DNA from: Azospirillum sp. RU38E
Lineage (GTDB): Bacteria; Pseudomonadota; Alphaproteobacteria; Azospirillales; Azospirillaceae
DNA: 64,000 nt
Direction of reading: 5' to 3'
Assembly (NCBI RefSeq): GCF_900188385.1
Contig: NZ_FZOI01000001.1
Span: forward strand, 1,054,001 to 1,118,000
The translations under genes were made by a program, and so were the position numbers. The notes under the pieces were generated by a model. It searched no databases. It had not been told where the DNA came from and worked only from the letters and a program-made list of their open reading frames with translations. This document shows positions 18,402 through 27,230 of the stretch, one piece after another. Every line of letters begins with the position of its first letter. Position 1 is the stretch's first letter.

Positions 18402-18782
18402 CTAGGCAGAGACGCTGAGTTGGGTCGCCAGCTTCTTCGGCGCCACGGCGCGGTAACTTTCCTTCATCCAATGGATTAGGTGGTCGGCATCCGGTGCCGT
18501 GCCGTCACCATAGATGAAGGTGACCCAGCCGGCCTTGCCCAGCCCATAGCCGGTGGGGCGCGCCTCCGCCCGCTCCAACGCGAAATCGCGGGAGAAGGGC
18601 AGTTTCATCGACAGGCGCAGCGCGCCATCATACTGGTTCAGGAACAGAAAAATCTTGCCCCGCACCTTCAAAACCCGTTCCCCCCAGGGAAAATCCTCCG
18701 CCACCTCCGGCAGGGCCAGGGCAGCAACAAGCAGGGCGCTTTCCACGTCCGGGAAGATGGGGGAGGGGGATGTGCCGGCCAT
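18402..18782 (-). CDS. MmcQ/YjbR family protein
   Basis: 126 residues of the MmcQ/YjbR double-wing fold (CyaY-like DNA-binding shape). Visible landmarks: [56 protein letters not shown] and the C-terminal [17 protein letters not shown] 18782 is preferred over ATGs at 18812 and 18848 because GGAGG lies 8 bases upstream. Function unknown for most members. It lies 108 bp upstream of uvrA on the same strand and divergent from ssb. Confidence 0.88.
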   Translation of the reverse strand: MAGTSPSPIFPDVESALLVAALALPEVAEDFPWGERVLKVRGKIFLFLNQYDGALRLSMKLPFSRDFALERAEARPTGYGLGKAGWVTFIYGDGTAPDADHLIHWMKESYRAVAPKKLATQLSVSA

Positions 18783-18854
18783 GGCTGGAACCTCCGCTCT
18801 GGCGGGTGGCATACGATGGGCAACAGAATGCCCCGTTCCGTATCGCATTGCAAT

Positions 18855-18869
18855 GTTCTTGTATTGTTC
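18855..18869. promoter_or_regulatory. LexA-type SOS box (GTTC-N7-GTTC)
   Basis: GTTCTTGTATTGTTC at 18855-18869 fits the alphaproteobacterial LexA operator GTTC-N7-GTTC exactly. It lies between yjbR (-) and ssb (+), 150 bp before the ssb ATG. ssb belongs to the LexA regulon in several alphaproteobacteria. Confidence 0.65.
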
Positions 18870-19018
18870 GCTGTTTTCTGTTTAACTCATCGCCGTCCGG
18901 CATCCTTCGTCTGATGGAAGAATGATTGAAGCCGTCGGGGCTTGGCGTGTAGTGTCGGCGAAACGGTCCTGGCGCTGTGCCTGGGGCTGCATTTAGTTTT
19001 TTTGCGAAAGAGCGACAC

Positions 19019-19600
19019 ATGGCGGGCAGCGTCAACAAGGTCATCCTGATCGGCAATCTCGGTAAAGACCCGGAGGTCCGTTCCCTGCAGAATGGCGGCA
19101 AGGTCTGTACCCTGCGCATCGCCACGTCGGAGAGCTGGAAAGACCGCGCCACCGGCGAACGTCAGGAACGGACCCAGTGGCACAGCGTCGTCATTTTCAA
19201 TGAGAACCTGACTGGCATCGCCGAGCGCTATCTGCGCAAGGGCAGCAAGGTCTATGTCGAAGGCCAGCTGGAAACCCGCAAGTGGCAGGACCAGCAGGGG
19301 CAGGAACGGTACACGACGGAAGTGGTGCTGCGCCAGTTCCGTGGTGAACTGACCCTGCTGGATGGCCGTGAAGGCGGCGGCATGGGGGCCGCTGCTGGCG
19401 GCGGCGGTTATGATGACCGTGGCGGCGACTTTGGCGGCGGCAGTGGTGGCGGTTACGGCGGTGGCTACGAGGATCGTGGCGGCGGTGGTGGTGGCTATGG
19501 CGGCGGCAGCCGCGGTGGTTCCGCCCCGCGCAGCGGTGGAGGCGGTGGTGCCAGCCGGCCCAGCCCGGCCGCCGATCTGGACGATGAAATCCCGTTCTAA
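19019..19600 (+). CDS. ssb: Single-stranded DNA-binding protein
   Basis: 193 residues. OB-fold domain in residues 1-110 ([63 protein letters not shown]), then a Gly-rich linker of about 65 residues with repeated GGG/GGY and DDRGG/EDRGG units, and the acidic tip DLDDEIPF that recruits partner proteins. Start ATG 19019 follows the family N terminus. The position next to uvrA is conserved in many proteobacteria. Probably LexA-controlled via the box at 18855. Confidence 0.96.
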   Translation: MAGSVNKVILIGNLGKDPEVRSLQNGGKVCTLRIATSESWKDRATGERQERTQWHSVVIFNENLTGIAERYLRKGSKVYVEGQLETRKWQDQQGQERYTTEVVLRQFRGELTLLDGREGGGMGAAAGGGGYDDRGGDFGGGSGGGYGGGYEDRGGGGGGYGGGSRGGSAPRSGGGGGASRPSPAADLDDEIPF

Positions 19601-20100
19601 CAGGATGCGGAAAAAGGCGTTCGCGTCGCGAGGCTTTCTAGTAAGATTAGGAAAGGAGGAGGCGAGAAACTGGTGATATCTTGCGATTTCTTAATAAGAA
19701 ATTGACGGGAAAACCAGCCGTAGCAGCGAAATGGCTTTTCCGCACCCCGCTAAGTGTCTGTCCGGAAAATTATCCCGCCTTTCGAAGCCTTCCCCTTTTT
19801 CTACCGTCATTCCCGCGAAGGCGGCAATCCAAAACCCGCGATGTTATATGGGTTCCCGCCTTCGCGGGAAGGACGGTTAAGATATTGAAAAGTGATTGAA
19901 AATTCTTAGGTGACCTCTAAGGCTTGGTGACAATCATCGTAGCGCCATGCGCTGCGCGGTGGTGGTCCAGGAGAAACACCTTTCCATTATCCGTAGCGCA
20001 AAACGAATCAATCCAAGGCTACCGGCTTCCACTTGGTAGCCCTGGATCAGAATATGAGCGGTTGGTGGGAATCCCACCTCATGCCGGATGTCAGAAGATT
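19601..20100. other. 500-bp intergenic region with palindromes, no gene
   Basis: Contains a perfect AT-rich palindrome (19686-19702), the long REP-like repeat at 19804-19876, and near the uxuA stop two further hairpins (GGCTACC...GGTAGCC around 20018-20040 and GGTGGGA/TCCCACC around 20067-20081) that may end the uxuA transcript. No open frame with a supportable product. Confidence 0.55.
19804..19876. repeat. REP-like inverted repeat (ATTCCCGCGAAGGCGG type)
   Basis: Arms of 21 bases at 19804-19824 and 19856-19876 are complementary at 20 of 21 positions around a 31-base spacer. The arm sequence CATTCCCGCGAAGGCGG is a well-known dispersed palindrome in proteobacterial genomes. Only this copy is present in the window. 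Confidence 0.8.
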
Positions 20101-21279
20101 CTAGCGGGAATGGCCGCGCTGGAAGCGGATGCCGCGTTCCAGTCCGCGCAGTTCCGCTAGACCGCGCATCCGGCCCAGCAGCGAATAGCCGGGGTTGGTG
20201 ACGCGGTGCAGATCATCCAGCATCTGGTGACCATGGTCGGGCCGCATGGGAATAGGCCGCCCCTGCGCATCGGAAATGTCGCAGATGGCGGCAACAATGT
20301 CCGCCATGCTGGCATCGCCTTCCAGATGGGCTGCTTCATGGAAGGATTTGCCATCCCCTTCGCGCTGGACCGACCGCAGATGCACAAAGCCGATTCGGTC
20401 GCCCAGCCGCCGGATCATGCCCGGCAGGTCATTATCGGCCCGGACGCCAAAGGAACCGGCGCAGAAGCAGAGACCGTTGGCGAGGCTGGGCACCTGCTGG
20501 AACAGGTTGGTCACATCGGCCTCCGTGCTGACCACGCGCGGCAGGCCAAAAATGGGGAAGGGCGGGTCATCCGGGTGGACGACAAGCTGCACACCGCTCT
20601 GTTCCGCTGCCGGGCACACGGCTTCCAGGAATTGCAGGTGGTTGCGCCGCAGCTGATCAGCATCGATATCGGCATAGGTCTGGATGGCGGCCAGGAACTG
20701 GGCGGAACTGAAGCTTTCCTCGCTGCCCGGCAGGCCGGCAATGATATTGCGCTCCAGCGTCAGACGTTCTTCCTCGCTCATGGCGGCAAACAAGGTTGCG
20801 GCGCGCTGGCTGACCGCAGCGGTATAATCCCCTTCCGCGCCCGGTCGCTTCAGGATGAACTGATCATAGGCGGCGACGGCGTCCCAATCGAACCGCAGGG
20901 CACGGGCACCATCCGGCATGGCATAGGAAAGGTCTGTCCGCGTCCAATCCAGCAGCGGCATGAAATTATAGGTGACAACTCGAATGCCGCTGGCGCCGAG
21001 GTTCCGCAAAGTCTGGCAATAAGCATCGATCAATTGTGCCCAGTTCGCGGACCGGGTCTTGATCCCCTCATGCACCGGCACGCTTTCCACCACATCCCAT
21101 GACAGGCCGGCGGCTTCGATCATGCGTTTACGGGCCTGGATATCGTCCAGCGTCCAGACCTCTCCATTGGGCACTTCATGGAGGGCGGTCACAATGCCGG
21201 CGGCCCCCGACTGGCGGATATCGACCAGGCGAACCGGATCCTTGGGGCCGAACCAACGCATCGTCTGCTTCATGAACAT
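20101..21279 (-). CDS. uxuA: Mannonate dehydratase
   Basis: 392 residues. UxuA dehydrates D-mannonate to 2-keto-3-deoxygluconate in glucuronate breakdown. TIM-barrel xylose-isomerase-like fold; landmarks are MRWFGPKDPVRLVDIRQSGAAGIVTALHEVPNG, the metal-binding HPDDPPFPIFGLPRVVS and CFCAGSFGVRADNDL, and the terminal RPDHGHQML. ATG 21279 has GAGGA upstream at good spacing; ATG 21273 is the alternative. Divergent from a TonB receptor and GH2 gene, which together with the GntR regulator suggests a glucuronide-utilisation locus. uxuB and uxaC are not in the window. Confidence 0.94.
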   Translation of the reverse strand: MFMKQTMRWFGPKDPVRLVDIRQSGAAGIVTALHEVPNGEVWTLDDIQARKRMIEAAGLSWDVVESVPVHEGIKTRSANWAQLIDAYCQTLRNLGASGIRVVTYNFMPLLDWTRTDLSYAMPDGARALRFDWDAVAAYDQFILKRPGAEGDYTAAVSQRAATLFAAMSEEERLTLERNIIAGLPGSEESFSSAQFLAAIQTYADIDADQLRRNHLQFLEAVCPAAEQSGVQLVVHPDDPPFPIFGLPRVVSTEADVTNLFQQVPSLANGLCFCAGSFGVRADNDLPGMIRRLGDRIGFVHLRSVQREGDGKSFHEAAHLEGDASMADIVAAICDISDAQGRPIPMRPDHGHQMLDDLHRVTNPGYSLLGRMRGLAELRGLERGIRFQRGHSR

Positions 21280-21674
21280 TCTGGAAATCCTCTGCACAGG
21301 CCCCGCGCCACTGGCTCGCGTGCCGGGGCCGCCTCTCTCAAAGTGCCTTTGCCATTCACCCGGATGGTCACGCTGGATTGATGACCGTTCGAACACCAAA
21401 AATCAAGAAAATTGGTAAGGCCAAAATAGTTTCTCTGAATCCATTGTTCCTGGGTAAGCCGACGGCAAATTCCCCTGGGTTATGCTGCGCCTGCCCTGCA
21501 GGTGGCCGAATTTATTTAGCGATACCTTGTATCGGCCAAACCGATAGAGCCCCTCTCCGCCTGGTGCGATCAGACAGAAATCTGGGGTTAGTGAATTGTT
21601 TTGAAAGAAACTGGTGGGGCTTACCCCTATGGAGCTTGCCACTGGCATGGCCGGTCTGGCCGATATACCTGTGC

Positions 21675-21703
21675 TTGACGGCCGCCAAGATTGAGCATTA
21701 TTG
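21675..21703 (+). promoter_or_regulatory. Candidate promoter of the second TonB receptor
   Basis: TTGACG (21675-21680), 17-base spacer, TTATTG (21698-21703). The -10 overlaps the 13-mer at 21700-21712 and the TTTACCG palindrome follows at once, a layout that suits repression. Confidence 0.45.
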
Positions 21704-21713
21704 GTAATGCCAG

Positions 21714-21730
21714 TTTACCGATCCGGTAAA
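21714..21730. promoter_or_regulatory. 17-bp inverted repeat, candidate GntR/FadR operator
   Basis: TTTACCG-ATC-CGGTAAA is perfect over 7 bp per arm. It lies just downstream of the predicted -10 of the receptor gene. Assignment to the GntR-family product encoded 6 kb away is inferred from locus logic. Confidence 0.45.
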
Positions 21731-21833
21731 TCCAGTGGCTGGGTGGGGGCCTGTGTGGACCGGATCGTATCTCACCCAAGGCGGCCTGTATCTGTCCGTT
21801 CCAGATCAAAAATAAACTTTCAGGGAGTGAATG

Positions 21834-24113
21834 ATGACGCGTTCCATGATGTGCTCTGCCGTGACCTTGATGTGTCTGGCAGCACCGGCCATCGCCCAAG
21901 GCACAGCCGACAATGCTGACTATGCGCTGGAAGAGATTGTCGTTACCGCGCAGAAGCGGCAGCAGAGCGCGCAGGACGTGCCTGTGGCCATGAGCGTCAT
22001 CGGCGGCGATGCCCTGGCCAATGTCGGCGGCAGCAGATTGCAGGATCTGACCCAGCTTTCCCCCAGCCTGACCGTTACGCAAGGGGGCGACCAGAACAAT
22101 AACTCTGTCGTTCTGCGTGGCGTCGGTACGTCGGCCTTCTCTGTCGGTGTGGAAGCCGCCGTGCTGGTGGTGATCGACGATGTGGCCGTGGGCCTGTCCG
22201 GCCAGGGCTTCAACGACCTGCAGGATATTGAACGGATTGAGGTGCTGCGCGGCCCGCAGAGCACGCTGTTCGGCAAGTCCGCCTCGGCCGGCGTCATCAA
22301 CATCACCACCAAGGCGCCGACCGACACGTTCAGCGGCTCTGCCGAAGTGACGGTGACCGATGATGATGAGCAGCGCTATGCCGCCGGCCTGTCCGGCCCG
22401 ATCAGCGATGAATTGAGTTTCCGGCTCAGCGCTGCCATCGGCCGCTATGATGGCAATATCAAGAATGTGACCAACGGTCGGATGATCAATGGCCGCGACA
22501 CGGAGAATTACCGGGGCAAGCTGCTCTGGCAGCCGTCGGACAAGTTCGATGCTGCCCTGTCCGCTTATTATTCTAAGACCGAGGCGGATTGCTGCGAGTT
22601 TGTTTCGATCCGCAAGACGCCCGGCATCCGCAATCTGTTTGGTGTCACCACCAATTCTCAATTGGTGGGGATCACGCCCGGCCCCAATAATTTCGATGCC
22701 CGTGTCGATCCGGACCCGGTTTCAGACGCGAAGGATTATGGCGGCAATCTCAAGCTCAACCTGTATCTGGATGAGCATGTGCTGACCAATATTACCGCCC
22801 GCAGCCATTATTCCGCCAATGATCTGGCGGATTTCGACGGGGCCAGCGGTCCCCTGTTCGGCTTGCCCAACGGTCTGACCCAGTTTGGTTTCTTCCGGGG
22901 GGACACGTTCAGCAATGAACTGCGTCTGGCAACCACCAGCCAGTCCGACCTGCAATATGTTGCCGGCCTTTACTATGCCGATAACAGCTTCACCCGCCGT
23001 TTCACCCGCACCGGCCCGGCCCAGCCGGGCGATTGGCGCGGGGAGACCGGGTCCAAGACCTACGCGATTTTTGGTCAGGCCGATTATGCCATCGCCCAAG
23101 GCACCAAGCTGATCGCCGGCCTGCGCTGGAGCCGGGAGGATATCAGCTTCACCTATGACCGCTACCTTAATGCTGGTGGCAACCCGCCCTTCAAGACCAG
23201 CGGTTCCTCCGATGACAGCGTTGTGACCGGCAAGGCCGGCATTCAGCAGGAATTTGCCGACGATGTGATGGGGTTCGCCACCTATTCCCGTGGCTATAAG
23301 GGGCAGGCCTTCGACCTGACCACTTCCTTCACCCGGCCGGACAACCCGGCGCGCAACCCGGTACAGCCGGAAACCGCGAACAGCTACGAACTGGGCATGA
23401 AAGGCAGTTTCCTTAATCGTCGCGCCCGGTTGAACCTGACCGGCTTCCTGACTGATTATAATAACTTCCAGGCCCAGTCGCAGGTGGCGGAGTTCGGGGG
23501 CAGCCTGTTCCTGGCCAATGTCGGCAAGCTGCGCACCAAAGGGGTGGAGGCAGAGGGATCGTGGCTGGCCACGGACAGCCTGACCCTGAATGGCAGTGTT
23601 GCCTATGTTGATGCAGTCATCCGTTCCTTCCCCACGGCGGAATGCTATTTCGGGCAGACGGCGGCGCAGGGCTGCACCCTGCGGTCAACGGGTGGCCGCG
23701 CCCAGGATCTGGCCGGCCACACCTTGGCCAATTCCCCGAAATGGAAGTTCAATGTCGGGGCGGATTGGGAACTGCCGCTGGGGGAACTGCCCTTTACCAG
23801 CACGGTTAATGTCAATTACGCTTGGCAGAGCGAGGTGAATTTCGATCTGCGGGGCAATCCCAATACGGTGCAAGATTCCTACGGCATCACCAATCTCAGC
23901 ATCGCCTTTGAGGATAAGGCCGAAGGTCGCTACCGGTTGACGCTGTTTGCCCGCAACCTGTTCGACAAGCATTATTTCTCCAGCGTCAATGATCTGACCA
24001 ACGGCCTGATCGCCAATCCCTATCCGAACCCGTCCCCGGCGATTGACCTGCGCGGACGCCGGGCGCGCGATGCCAGCCGTTATCTGGGGGCCCGTTTCTC
24101 GATCAAATATTGA
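21834..24113 (+). CDS. TonB-dependent receptor (probable oligosaccharide uptake)
   Basis: 759-residue outer-membrane receptor. Signal peptide to about residue 22 (LAAPAIAQG), TonB box EEIVVTAQKRQQSAQDVPVAMSV, plug motifs (LQDLTQLSPSLTV, VVLRGVGTSAF, IERIEVLRGPQSTLFGKSASAGVINITTKAP), and a long barrel with NLFDKHYFSSV near the end and C-terminal SIKY. The TAQKR-type N terminus is characteristic of the large receptor group expanded in Sphingomonads and Caulobacter for plant-derived substrates. AGGGAG fits ATG 21834 better than ATG 21831. Next gene is a secreted GH2, so a glycoside substrate is likely, but not shown. Confidence 0.9.
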   Translation: MTRSMMCSAVTLMCLAAPAIAQGTADNADYALEEIVVTAQKRQQSAQDVPVAMSVIGGDALANVGGSRLQDLTQLSPSLTVTQGGDQNNNSVVLRGVGTSAFSVGVEAAVLVVIDDVAVGLSGQGFNDLQDIERIEVLRGPQSTLFGKSASAGVINITTKAPTDTFSGSAEVTVTDDDEQRYAAGLSGPISDELSFRLSAAIGRYDGNIKNVTNGRMINGRDTENYRGKLLWQPSDKFDAALSAYYSKTEADCCEFVSIRKTPGIRNLFGVTTNSQLVGITPGPNNFDARVDPDPVSDAKDYGGNLKLNLYLDEHVLTNITARSHYSANDLADFDGASGPLFGLPNGLTQFGFFRGDTFSNELRLATTSQSDLQYVAGLYYADNSFTRRFTRTGPAQPGDWRGETGSKTYAIFGQADYAIAQGTKLIAGLRWSREDISFTYDRYLNAGGNPPFKTSGSSDDSVVTGKAGIQQEFADDVMGFATYSRGYKGQAFDLTTSFTRPDNPARNPVQPETANSYELGMKGSFLNRRARLNLTGFLTDYNNFQAQSQVAEFGGSLFLANVGKLRTKGVEAEGSWLATDSLTLNGSVAYVDAVIRSFPTAECYFGQTAAQGCTLRSTGGRAQDLAGHTLANSPKWKFNVGADWELPLGELPFTSTVNVNYAWQSEVNFDLRGNPNTVQDSYGITNLSIAFEDKAEGRYRLTLFARNLFDKHYFSSVNDLTNGLIANPYPNPSPAIDLRGRRARDASRYLGARFSIKY

Positions 24114-24115
24114 TG

Positions 24116-24280
24116 TGATACCAATCTCCCTTGATCGTGACCGATCCAGGGAGATTTCGCGTTCCCTCAGGCGCCGGGCGGGCGCATCCGCGCCCTTGGC
24201 TTGCGCGGGCACGTGCCCGCGGGCCGGCGGTCGCCGGCCTCCTACCCGCCTAAAGTCAACCTTTAGGCGGGTAGGTATGA
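24116..24280 (-). repeat. Multi-hairpin element, copy A (MITE-like)
   Basis: 165-bp element starting 2 bases after the receptor stop codon. Ends are TGATACCAA (24116) and TAGGTATGA (24272-24280), imperfect inverted copies. Inside are five consecutive hairpins: 24123-24156, 24180-24195, an 18-bp perfect palindrome 24204-24221, 24222-24239, and a 15-bp perfect stem 24241-24275. Read on the minus strand it has the same order of hairpins and linkers (GGAGGCCGGCGAC, AAGCCA, GCCCGGC-CCTGA) as copies at 27020 and 30424. Confidence 0.8.
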
Positions 24281-24320
24281 ACCCTGTCATCAGCAGTCAC
24301 ACTCAGCTCGAAGGCTCCCG

Positions 24321-27005
24321 ATGAAGCACACACTGCTCGCCACAACCTTCGCCGCCATCGTCGCACTGGGGACTTTCCCCGGTGTGGCCTGGGCCGAAAC
24401 GGCCGGCAAGGCGGACCCACGGATCACCATGGCGCTGAAGGAGGGCTGGCGGTTCCGCCTGGGGAATGCGACCGGCGCGGAAAAGGTGGATTTCCCCGAT
24501 GGGGGCTGGTCCACCGTTGCCGTTCCACATACCTGGAACCGGGTCGGCTATTACAAGATGCCCTCGCCGGACCGGATCAATAAGCCGGATAATCTGGAAA
24601 AGACCCAGGGTACCGGCTGGTATCGCCTGTCCTTCACCCCGTCAGCGGACTTCAAGGGCAAGCGCGCCTGGCTGCAGTTCGATGCAGTCAGCCGCCGGGC
24701 CGATATCTGGCTGAATGGCCAGTATCTGGGAAAGCATGATGGCGGTTTCTCCCGTTTCCGCCTGGATGCCACGGCGGCGCTGAAGCCGGGCCAGCCGAAC
24801 CTGCTGGTCGTGAAGGCGGATAACAGTAAGCCGGTGCCGGGTGCGGCGACGGCCGATATTTTCCCGCTGGCCGGTGATTTCTTCGTGCATGGCGGCATCT
24901 ATCGCAATGTCGCCCTGGTGGCGACCAGCGATATCCATGCCGACATGCTTGATCATGGCGGCCCTGGCATCTATGCCACGACCAAGGCGCTGGACGGGAC
25001 CAGCGCCCAGGTGCAGGTCGCTATCCAGGCGCGCAACAGCGGCGCCCGCAAGGCCAAGGTCACAATCGTCACCAAGCTGGTGGATGCCGATGGCCGCGTC
25101 GCGGCGGAAGGAACGCAGACGGCCAGTTTGGCCCCCGGCGGCACGGCCAGCCTGGACCAGCCGCTATCCGTGACGAATGCCCGGCTGTGGCAAGGCACCG
25201 CCGATCCCTATCTCTATGATCTGGTGGTCGAATTCCAGGATGCACGCGGTCAGCTGCTGGACCGGGTGACCCAGAAATTCGGTATCCGTGAGGTGCGGTT
25301 CGACCCGGCCCGGGGCCTGATCCTGAATGGCAAGCCGGTGCGCCTGCATGGCGTCGGCCTGCATCAGGATCTGGAGGGCAAGGGCTGGGCGATGGATGAG
25401 CAGGACATCGCCGCCGATATCGCCATCATCCGGGAGATGGGGGCCAACACCATCCGGCTGACCCATTACCAACACGGCCCCACCATCCATGAACTAGCCG
25501 ACCGCTACGGGCTGATCCTGTGGGATGAAATCCCGCTGGTATCGGCCTGGGCACCGCCCGGCGGCAAGGTGGCGACGGATGGGTTGCTGGCCAATGTGCG
25601 CCAGCAATTGCAGGAATTGATCCGGCAGAACCAGAACCATGCCGCCGTCGTCACCTGGGGCATCGCCAACGAGGTGGATTTCGGCACCACCCCGGTAGCC
25701 CCCTTCATCGGGATCACGCCCGGTTCCGATCCGGCCCCGTTGCTGCGGGAATTGCGGGTGTTGAGCACGGCCACCGATCCCAGCCGCCCCACGGTGCTGG
25801 CCACCTGCTGCGAAGGCGGCATGTTCGGTGACGCCTATATCCCGCTGGTGTCGGAAGAGGTGGAGCTGGCCGGCGCCAACCGCTATTTCGGCTGGTATTA
25901 CGGTAAACCGGCCGATCTTGGGCCCAATCTGGATGCGCTGCGTGCAGCGCGGCCCAATCAGCCGCTTTCCCTCAGCGAATATGGTGCCGGCGGCGCGGTG
26001 ACGATCCACACGGATGACCCGCTGGGCGGGCCGGTGGATGCGCGCGGCCGTGACCAGCCCGAAGAATTCATGAGCTATATCCATGAACAGGCTTGGTCGG
26101 TGCTGGGGCCGCGCGAGGATTTGTGGGCCAGCTGGATCTGGAACGCCTTTGACTTCGCCACGCTGGTGCGCCGGGAAGGTGACGCGGAGGATATCAATAC
26201 CAAGGGTCTGGTGACCTATGATCGCAAGATCAGAAAGGACGCCTATTTCTTCTACAAGGCCAACTGGAACCCGGCCCCCACCGTCCATATCACCGGCCGC
26301 CGCTATGTCGACCGGGCCTATCCGGTCACCCCTATCCGGGTCTACAGCAACGCCCCCGCCACCGAGCTGCTGTTGAACGGGCGAAGCCTGGGGTTGCGCA
26401 AGGACTGCCCCCAGAAGATTTGCATCTGGGAAAATGTGCCCCTGGATGAAGGGAATAATGAGGTGACCGCCACCGGGCTGTTCACGGAAGGGGCGGTCAC
26501 GGACAGTGTCCTCTGGACCCTGGCGAGCGGTTCTGCCGGCAGCTTCCGTATCGATAGCGGTGCGCTGGTCGCCGCAGAGGCCAGCGCCGGCCACTTTGGC
26601 TCCGATACTTTCTTCACCGGCGGGACGGCCCGCAATGTGCAGCCCCCCAGCGGTTACGGCCCGCCGCCACCCCGCAAACCGGTGAACGGCACCAGCGATA
26701 CAGCATTGATCTCCAGCTATCGGGAAGGGGATTTCACCTATCGCCTGCCAGTGCAGGATGGCACCTATCAGGTGACCTTGTCCTTTATTGAGCCTGCCGC
26801 CGCAGCGGGGGAACGGCAGTTCGATGTCATCGCCAATGGGGAAAAAAAGCTCCGCGCCCTGGATATTGCCGCCAGCGCCGGGGCACCGCTGACCCTGGTG
26901 CAGCGGGATTTCACCGTCAAGGTCAAGGGTGGCAACCTCACTTTGCAGTTCGTCCCGATCAAGGGTCAGGCCATCGTCTCGGCGGTGGAGGTGGTGCGGA
27001 AATAA
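24321..27005 (+). CDS. Secreted glycoside hydrolase family 2 enzyme with malectin-like domain
   Basis: 894 residues with a signal peptide (cleavage near GVAWAE). GH2 sugar-binding domain (VAVPHTWNRVGYY, GTGWYRLSFTP, VSRRADIWLNGQYLGKHDGGFSRF), Ig-like domain, then the TIM barrel from LNGKPVRLHGVGLHQD. Acid/base Glu451 in TWGIANEVD and nucleophile Glu553 in SLSEYGAGG are both present. A second Ig-like domain and a malectin-like carbohydrate-binding domain (about 735-894) follow. GH2 covers beta-galactosidase, beta-mannosidase and beta-glucuronidase; the neighbouring uxuA favours a uronide substrate, but the sequence alone does not settle it. Confidence 0.9.
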   Translation: MKHTLLATTFAAIVALGTFPGVAWAETAGKADPRITMALKEGWRFRLGNATGAEKVDFPDGGWSTVAVPHTWNRVGYYKMPSPDRINKPDNLEKTQGTGWYRLSFTPSADFKGKRAWLQFDAVSRRADIWLNGQYLGKHDGGFSRFRLDATAALKPGQPNLLVVKADNSKPVPGAATADIFPLAGDFFVHGGIYRNVALVATSDIHADMLDHGGPGIYATTKALDGTSAQVQVAIQARNSGARKAKVTIVTKLVDADGRVAAEGTQTASLAPGGTASLDQPLSVTNARLWQGTADPYLYDLVVEFQDARGQLLDRVTQKFGIREVRFDPARGLILNGKPVRLHGVGLHQDLEGKGWAMDEQDIAADIAIIREMGANTIRLTHYQHGPTIHELADRYGLILWDEIPLVSAWAPPGGKVATDGLLANVRQQLQELIRQNQNHAAVVTWGIANEVDFGTTPVAPFIGITPGSDPAPLLRELRVLSTATDPSRPTVLATCCEGGMFGDAYIPLVSEEVELAGANRYFGWYYGKPADLGPNLDALRAARPNQPLSLSEYGAGGAVTIHTDDPLGGPVDARGRDQPEEFMSYIHEQAWSVLGPREDLWASWIWNAFDFATLVRREGDAEDINTKGLVTYDRKIRKDAYFFYKANWNPAPTVHITGRRYVDRAYPVTPIRVYSNAPATELLLNGRSLGLRKDCPQKICIWENVPLDEGNNEVTATGLFTEGAVTDSVLWTLASGSAGSFRIDSGALVAAEASAGHFGSDTFFTGGTARNVQPPSGYGPPPPRKPVNGTSDTALISSYREGDFTYRLPVQDGTYQVTLSFIEPAAAAGERQFDVIANGEKKLRALDIAASAGAPLTLVQRDFTVKVKGGNLTLQFVPIKGQAIVSAVEVVRK

Positions 27006-27019
27006 AGGGAAAGGCGGCC

Positions 27020-27172
27020 TGATACCAAGGGGCATGGGACATGACCCTTGGAGGCCGGCGACGGCCGGCTTAGCACCCTCATGGGCGCGTAAGCCACGCT
27101 GCCGGAGGCAGCGCCCGGGGTCTGAGGGAGCATATGGATACCAAGAGTCATGATCCATGGCTCTTGGTATAA
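27020..27172 (+). repeat. Multi-hairpin element, copy B (MITE-like)
   Basis: 153-bp element between the GH2 and gntR genes. It starts TGATACCAA (27020-27028) and ends TTGGTATAA. Its two outer hairpins (27025-27051 and 27138-27170) are inverted copies of one another over about 30 bases (roughly 25 identical). Between them lie GCCGGC-GACG-GCCGGC (27054-27069), a weaker stem (27073-27088) and CGCTGCC-GGA-GGCAGCG (27097-27113). Linkers match copies A and C while stems differ. The outer hairpins may also serve as terminators for the two convergent genes. Confidence 0.8.
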
Positions 27173-27230
27173 ACTGGTCAGGCCGCCTTTTGCATTGACG
27201 GGTAGGGGGCTCTGGGCGGATCGGGGCCCT

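Larger units (their letters stand above)
21280..21833. other. 554-bp divergent regulatory region uxuA / TonB receptor
   Basis: No gene. Left part carries a hairpin in the uxuA leader (GGCCCCG...CGGGGCC, about 21300-21332). Two near-identical 13-mers ATTGGTAA(G/T)GCCA lie at 21411 and 21700, and a perfect TTTACCG-ATC-CGGTAAA palindrome at 21714-21730. These are the best candidates for operators of the GntR regulator encoded at 27231. Confidence 0.55.

Noticed and set aside
25494-27158. 554-codon minus-strand frame opposite the GH2 gene
   Set aside because: GC-rich shadow of a well-supported GH2 gene with catalytic residues on the plus strand; no recognisable product.
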